This document shows, in pieces, positions 5,414 to 8,830 of a stretch of DNA of 8,830 bases; position 1 is the first letter of the stretch; the number at the start of each line of letters is the position of its first letter. Under the pieces are notes generated by a model. The model saw nothing but the letters and a program-made list of their open reading frames with translations. It made no database searches and was not told the origin of the DNA. Both the position numbers and the translations under genes were made by a program. Source of the DNA: Chloroflexota bacterium. GTDB lineage: Bacteria > Chloroflexota > Chloroflexia > Thermomicrobiales > UBA6265. Location of the stretch: the NCBI GenBank assembly GCA_023392645.1, contig JAEVYR010000274.1:1-8830 (forward strand), given 5' to 3'.

Positions 5414-6403
5414 TCATTGCGCCACCAGGTCGGCGAAGACCGACGAGAGCGACTCGTCCGTCGCCTGGATCTCGTACAGGCGCACGCCGGCATCCTTTGC
5501 CAGCACCGGCACCAGCCGGTAAAACGCCCGCACGTCGCTGGTGTCGGCGATGAGGCGGCCCTGTTCATCGATGCGGACCGCCTTCACCGCCTCGCTGCCA
5601 ATCAGCGCCCCGGCGAGCTCGCGAGGACGGTCGGCCCGCAGCCGGACCTCGCGGTCGCGCGCGTCGATCCGTTCGCGGATGGCCCGGAAATCGCCGACCG
5701 CGGCCAGCTTGCCATTCACGATCACGATGATGTTCTGGGCAAAGCGCTCGACCTCCTCCAGCACGTGGGAGGAGACGATCACGGTCTTGCCGGCTGCGCC
5801 GAGCTGGCGGATCAGGCGAATCAGGTGCACGCGCTGCACCGGATCGGTGCCGTTGAGCGGCTCGTCCATCAGCACGATGTCCGGGTCGTGCACCAGCGCG
5901 CCCGCGACCTTGATCCGCTGGCGCATGCCCTTGGAATAGCCGCCGATCTTGCGATCGGCGGCGTCGCCCATCTCGACCAGCGCGATCACCTGCTCGACGG
6001 CGGCGTCGACATCGGCCAGCTTCTGCAATTGCGCGTTGAGCCGCACGAATTCGCGTCCGGTCAGGAAGGGGTAGACCGTCTCCTGCTCGGACACCAGTCC
6101 CAGCCGCCGGTAGATCGCCGGCCGGCCGCGCACCGGCTCACCTTCGACCAGCACCTTGCCGGCCGAGGGCGCCGCCAGGCCACAGAGCATCTTGAGGATG
6201 GTCGACTTGCCCGCGCCGTTCGGCCCGAGCAGCCCGGTCACGCCCGGCGCGAGACCGAAGGTGACGTTGGAAACGGCAACGATGTCGCCGAACCACTTCG
6301 AGACGCCATCGACCAGCACGGTTGGCTCCTGCCCCTCGCGCAGACCGGGGATCGTGCCGGGCTCGCGCTGGCCGTTGGGCGAATTCGGCTGGCGGTCAGT
6401 CAT
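5414..6403 (-). CDS. ABC transporter ATPase (second of the locus)
   Basis: This 329-residue protein is the nucleotide-binding subunit of an ABC-2 exporter, acting at the inner face of the membrane. Motifs in order: Walker A GPNGAGKST (60-68), Q-loop region with Glu106 where Gln is usual, signature YSKGMRQR (156-163), Walker B IVLMDE (176-181), D-loop NGTDP (184-188; Thr replaces the usual Leu) and switch His213 in SSHVLEE. A DrrA-like C-terminal extension covers about 232-329. The first 25 residues are polar and probably disordered. The start is ATG at 6403 after GAGGA at seven bases. Its ATG overlaps the permease stop by four bases (ATGA), so translation is coupled to the upstream permease. 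It probably energises one or both of the adjacent permeases. All catalytic residues are present. Confidence 0.92.
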   Translation of the reverse strand: MTDRQPNSPNGQREPGTIPGLREGQEPTVLVDGVSKWFGDIVAVSNVTFGLAPGVTGLLGPNGAGKSTILKMLCGLAAPSAGKVLVEGEPVRGRPAIYRRLGLVSEQETVYPFLTGREFVRLNAQLQKLADVDAAVEQVIALVEMGDAADRKIGGYSKGMRQRIKVAGALVHDPDIVLMDEPLNGTDPVQRVHLIRLIRQLGAAGKTVIVSSHVLEEVERFAQNIIVIVNGKLAAVGDFRAIRERIDARDREVRLRADRPRELAGALIGSEAVKAVRIDEQGRLIADTSDVRAFYRLVPVLAKDAGVRLYEIQATDESLSSVFADLVAQ

Positions 6404-7287
6404 GACGTGTTCCTCGGCGAGTAACGCCAGCGGACGAAGAGCGATCCGGCGACGATCACGAAGCAGCACCAGGCGTAGTACATCCAGATCGGCAAATCGG
6501 CGCGGCGAACGATGTTGTCGGGGCGGGCGTCGAACAACGACGCGCTGATCGCGCTGAAGACGTGGGTGAACGCGCCGAAGACGAGATAACGCCGCCAGTC
6601 GAAGTCGAGGTTCATGATGGCGAAGTCGATCAGCCCGGAGATGACGATGAACCCGATGATGATGACGGCGATCGCCACGCCCTTGCGGTCGGTCAGCGAC
6701 GAGACCACGAGGGAGATCGTGCCAAGCGTGAGCGCGATCAGCGTGCCGAGCAGGATCACGCGGCCGAGGTCGTCGAGGTTGTCGCGCATCGCGCTGGCCG
6801 GCGAGTCCGCCACGAGCTGCGTGCCCAGCCAGAGGATCACCCCCGGCAGCACCGAGATCGTCATCGTCAGCACCGCCGCCGCGGCGAGCTTGGCGAAGAC
6901 GTAATCGAACCGGGTGATGGCCCGCGCGAAGTACAGCGGCAGCGTCTTCTCGCGCCGGTCAGGAACGAGCACCTCCGGGATCACCGTGGCCGCGAAGATG
7001 CCGACGATGGCGTAAATGCCGCCGAAGTAGTCGTCGTAGGAGGCGATGTTGGCCTGCGGCAGCAGCGCGGCCACGCCGATCATGACGATGAGCGGGATGA
7101 ACGACGAAACATACAGCAGGATGGGCAGCACCTTCGCCGTCCACGACTTGCGGATGCCCATCGCCCGCTTCATGGAATAGGTGAACAGCGAGTAGATCGC
7201 CCGGCGACGGCCCTCGCGGGGCCCGTCGTAGTGGGAATAGCCGCGGTCGAAAACCTCGCCGTACCCGGCGCGCGCGCTGTCAGACAC
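6400..7287 (-). CDS. ABC-2 type transporter permease (first of the locus)
   Basis: This 295-residue membrane protein is a predicted export permease. A cytoplasmic N-terminal segment, RGYSHYDGPREGRRR (15-29), precedes six or seven hydrophobic segments near 54-76, 88-108, 130-156, 174-197, 202-222, 234-252 and 266-286. The charged segment PDRREKTLPLYFARAITR (109-126) is the likely coupling contact with an ATPase and matches the position of the equivalent segment in the other permease. The proteins look only distantly related outside it. The start is GTG at 7287 with GAGGAGGAG upstream. It overlaps the end of the first ATPase gene by 8 bp, and its stop overlaps the next ATPase start by 4 bp, which places it firmly in one transcript. 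The substrate is unknown. Confidence 0.9.
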   Translation of the reverse strand: MSDSARAGYGEVFDRGYSHYDGPREGRRRAIYSLFTYSMKRAMGIRKSWTAKVLPILLYVSSFIPLIVMIGVAALLPQANIASYDDYFGGIYAIVGIFAATVIPEVLVPDRREKTLPLYFARAITRFDYVFAKLAAAAVLTMTISVLPGVILWLGTQLVADSPASAMRDNLDDLGRVILLGTLIALTLGTISLVVSSLTDRKGVAIAVIIIGFIVISGLIDFAIMNLDFDWRRYLVFGAFTHVFSAISASLFDARPDNIVRRADLPIWMYYAWCCFVIVAGSLFVRWRYSPRNTS

Positions 7288-8275
7288 GGGCGGGCTCCTC
7301 CTCGCGCGTGGCGCCGATATCGCTCAGGTAGATATCCTCCAGCGAGCGCGAGCGGCTGCGCAGCGATCGCAACGAGGCTCCCTGCTCCACCGCGAGGTCA
7401 CGGATCAGGTCGTAGACGGCCTCGTCGTCAACATCGACGACCAGGTCGTCGGCGCCCATCTCGACATCGGCCGCGCGCACCGTCACGCCGCGCGCCTCCA
7501 GCCCCTGGCGGAAGGCTTCCTGGTCGCCGTCGACATGAACGATCACCTCGCCGCCGATCACGTCCATCTCGCCGAGCGGCTGGGCGCTGATGAGCCGGCC
7601 CTGATCGATGATGACGACGTAGTCGCAGACGCGCTCGACATCCTCCAGGATGTGGGTGGAGACGACGACGGCGATGCCGAGCTGCCGGTAGATGCGCTCG
7701 ATGAGCTGGAGCATCTCCTCGCGGCCGCGCGGGTCGAGCCCGGCGGTCGGCTCGTCGAGGAACACCAGCTTCGGGTCGTGCACGATCGCCTGGGCCAGTT
7801 TCACGCGCTGGCGCATGCCGGTCGAAAACCCCTTGATCAGGCGGTAGCGCTCTTCGGCCAGACCGACCTGGTAGAGCACGTCAGCGGCGCGCTGCCGCGC
7901 GGCCCGCGGCGGAAGACCGCTCATCTCGGCCATGTGCCCGACGAAATCGGCCGCGGTGGTGCTCGAGGGCAGCCCCTCGGCCTCGGGCATATAGCCGACG
8001 TGCTCGCGCAGGCGGGTGCCGTCGCGCTGCGTATCGTAGCCGACCACCGTCGCCATGCCGCTCTCCGGCGCGAGCAGACCGAGCAGCGTGCGGATCAGCG
8101 TTGTCTTTCCAGCACCGTTCGCGCCGAGCAGTCCGACCGATGCGCGCGGTACCGTCAGGTTGATGTTGTCGAGGGCAACGAAGGAGCCGAAGGTCTTGCG
8201 CAGTCCGCGCACCTCGATGACCGGCGGTCCTTCCTGCGCCGCGCCGCGCGTCGATTCGACGTTGGCTGGCTGCAT
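7280..8275 (-). CDS. ABC transporter ATPase (first of the locus)
   Basis: This 331-residue protein is an ABC-2 exporter nucleotide-binding subunit and the first gene of the operon. It shows Walker A GANGAGKTT (51-59), the Q-loop region GYMPEAEG with Glu98 at the Gln position, signature FSTGMRQR (150-157), Walker B LVFLDE (170-175), a canonical D-loop AGLDP and switch His208 in STHILED. A C-terminal extension (about 226-331) includes an acidic stretch and a basic SLRSRSRS segment near 304-311. The chosen ATG at 8275 has AGGACA upstream and a candidate promoter 58 bp further on. The in-frame extension of 133 codons upstream runs through that promoter, has no family similarity and is rejected. 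Permease and second ATPase follow with overlaps. The function is secure; the cargo is not. Confidence 0.92.
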   Translation of the reverse strand: MQPANVESTRGAAQEGPPVIEVRGLRKTFGSFVALDNINLTVPRASVGLLGANGAGKTTLIRTLLGLLAPESGMATVVGYDTQRDGTRLREHVGYMPEAEGLPSSTTAADFVGHMAEMSGLPPRAARQRAADVLYQVGLAEERYRLIKGFSTGMRQRVKLAQAIVHDPKLVFLDEPTAGLDPRGREEMLQLIERIYRQLGIAVVVSTHILEDVERVCDYVVIIDQGRLISAQPLGEMDVIGGEVIVHVDGDQEAFRQGLEARGVTVRAADVEMGADDLVVDVDDEAVYDLIRDLAVEQGASLRSLRSRSRSLEDIYLSDIGATREEEPARV

Positions 8276-8283
8276 GCGTTTGT

Positions 8284-8304
8284 CCTGTGTCGAGCCGCGA
8301 CAGG
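8284..8304 (-). promoter_or_regulatory. small hairpin overlapping the first ATPase ribosome binding site
   Basis: CCTGT (8284-8288) can pair with ACAGG (8300-8304), with two further pairs beyond a two-base bulge. Alternatively TGTCG (8288-8292) pairs with CGACA (8298-8302). In the mRNA the first pairing would bury the AGG of the AGGACA ribosome binding site. It is a weak, short structure and may be chance. Confidence 0.25.
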
Positions 8305-8332
8305 GATCCGATCGTCCCGTCGCACGATGTCG

Positions 8333-8338
8333 AGTATA
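8333..8338 (-). promoter_or_regulatory. candidate -10 element of the ABC operon promoter
   Basis: TATACT on the minus strand matches TATAAT at 5 of 6 positions and lies 58 bp before the first ATPase start. The -35 position at 17-bp spacing reads CAGAGA, a poor match. The promoter may therefore be weak or need an activator. A 13-bp dyad covers that -35 position. Confidence 0.35.
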
Positions 8339-8357
8339 CCGGCTCGAGGCACGGGTC

Positions 8358-8370
8358 TCTGGAATCCAGA
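8358..8370. promoter_or_regulatory. 13-bp inverted repeat at the ABC promoter -35 position
   Basis: TCTGGA-A-TCCAGA is a perfect 6+1+6 palindrome. It overlaps the place where the -35 element would lie for the TATACT -10. The position suits a regulator-binding site, but palindromes this short do occur by chance in a region this size. Confidence 0.25.
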
Positions 8371-8595
8371 CAGGTACGCCGAGGGTCGACACGTTGGTAC
8401 GTGCGAATACGACAATCCGGCGTATCCCATGGCCGGTGCGGATGCTATGCTGAATGGGTACGGCATCGGTCGTCAGAGCCAGGCCCGTGGGGCGCGCATC
8501 GCGACTCGCGACCACGGTGACCCTGACATTCGGCAGAGGCGGATCGCCACCGACGGTGTCTACCATGAGCACACGATGGAGCGGGCAGCGTACCG

Positions 8596-8604
8596 AGGGA
8601 GGTG
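8596..8604 (+). promoter_or_regulatory. strong ribosome binding site of the right-hand gene
   Basis: GAGGGAGGTG lies a few bases before the ATG at 8609 (spacer about TGAA). It is a near-complete match to the anti-Shine-Dalgarno sequence, which fixes the start and supports the frame as a real gene despite the short visible length. Confidence 0.7.
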
Positions 8605-8608
8605 TGAA

Positions 8609-8830
8609 ATGCCAACACAACAGACGTTTCCCCCGGCACTGACCCTGACCCGGGCGATCTCGACCGACGGGCAAACGTTCACGCCCGATGGTGGTCGCCC
8701 CGAGCGGATGCCGATCGTCGGCCTGGTGTCCGCCTACCGGTATCAGCGATTGCGCCTGTCGTTGCGCCTCGACGCAATTCCGGGCTACCGGATGGTGCCG
8801 ATGGCCCCGACCGAGGTGACCATGCCGAAG
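8609..8830 (+). CDS. unrecognised protein, N-terminal 74 codons, cut by the right edge
   Basis: The frame is open from the ATG at 8609 to the end of the window (74 complete codons), so the C-terminus is missing. The visible part starts MPTQQTFPPALTLTRAISTD and continues with VGLVSAYRYQRLRLSLRLDA (39-58) and a Met/Pro-rich stretch. There is no signal peptide, strong hydrophobic segment or motif I recognise. The alternating pattern at 45-60 looks like beta strands. Codons are GC-rich at the third position like the neighbouring genes, and the ribosome binding site is excellent. It is divergent from the ABC operon across 333 bp, so co-regulation is possible but not shown. I assign no function. 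Confidence 0.7.
   Translation, partial: MPTQQTFPPALTLTRAISTDGQTFTPDGGRPERMPIVGLVSAYRYQRLRLSLRLDAIPGYRMVPMAPTEVTMPK

Larger units (their letters stand above)
8276..8608. other. divergent intergenic region, ABC operon versus plus-strand gene
   Basis: This 333-bp stretch separates the two divergent starts. No gene is convincing here, although in-frame extensions of the flanking genes and short open frames cross it. Toward the ABC genes it contains a -10 TATACT (8338-8333). It also has short dyads at 8358-8370, 8390-8403 (CACGT-TGGT-ACGTG) and 8407-8425 (ATACG, nine bases, CGTAT). Toward the right-hand gene the best I find is an extended -10 (TGCTATGCT, 8443-8451) without a matching -35. Confidence 0.6.

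Noticed and set aside
4499..6424. 641-codon open frame on the plus strand opposite the ABC genes
   Set aside because: It mirrors genes with clear Walker and permease motifs. Its product is a low-complexity His/Arg/Gln/Asp-rich string typical of the antisense of GC-rich codons, and it has no ribosome binding site.
6562..7590. 342-codon open frame on the plus strand opposite the first permease and ATPase
   Set aside because: Composition is dominated by Arg, Asp and His repeats with no domain. It is a shadow of two well-supported genes.
8276..8674. 133-codon N-terminal extension of the first ATPase
   Set aside because: It would run through the candidate promoter and past the start of the divergent gene, lacks family similarity, and the ATG at 8275 has its own ribosome binding site.

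Overview
This is a GC-rich window (about two thirds G+C by eye) with eight complete genes, all on the minus strand, and one plus-strand gene cut by the right edge. GTG starts on two permeases, strong purine-rich ribosome binding sites, tight start/stop overlaps and the protein families fit a GC-rich Gram-positive-like or Chloroflexota bacterium. My best guess is Chloroflexota (Thermomicrobia-like), with Actinomycetota as the alternative. There are no rRNA, tRNA, insertion sequence, CRISPR, phage or plasmid hallmarks.

Reading in the direction of transcription (right to left), the first block at 8275-4586 is a four-gene ABC-2 exporter locus: ATPase, permease, ATPase, permease. The first three genes overlap by 8 and 4 bp, and the last follows after 78 bp. 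The likely products form two half-transporters, or one heteromeric export pump, of unknown substrate. Two metabolic genes follow on the same strand at gaps of 89 and 78 bp: a luciferase-like (LLM) flavin or F420 oxidoreductase (4496-3546) and a ROK-family sugar kinase (3467-2475). They may be read through from the ABC genes, since I see no good promoter in those short gaps.

A 461-bp non-coding stretch (2014-2474) then separates the kinase from a second unit. It holds, in order, a terminator-like hairpin (2412-2381), the best promoter match in the window (TGGACA, 17 bp, TATTAT; 2307-2279) and a predicted 5' leader of about 260 nt. The leader has several short stem-loops and a possible 18-codon leader ORF. 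It ends in a small GGAA-capped hairpin that contains the ribosome binding site and touches the start codon of the next gene.

That next gene (2013-1003) encodes a predicted NYN/PIN-like metal-dependent ribonuclease with a probable winged-helix domain and a strongly acidic C-terminal tail. After 25 bp comes an alpha/beta hydrolase of carboxylesterase or monoacylglycerol-lipase type (977-117) with an intact Ser-Asp-His triad. The first 116 bases hold only edge fragments of uncertain coding status.

At the right end, a 333-bp divergent intergenic region (8276-8608) carries a candidate promoter and dyads for the ABC operon. It also leads into an unrecognised plus-strand gene (8609 onward) with a very strong ribosome binding site. 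Most of the window is ordinary chromosomal content. The most interesting part is the structured leader in front of the NYN nuclease gene, together with that nuclease's domain layout.
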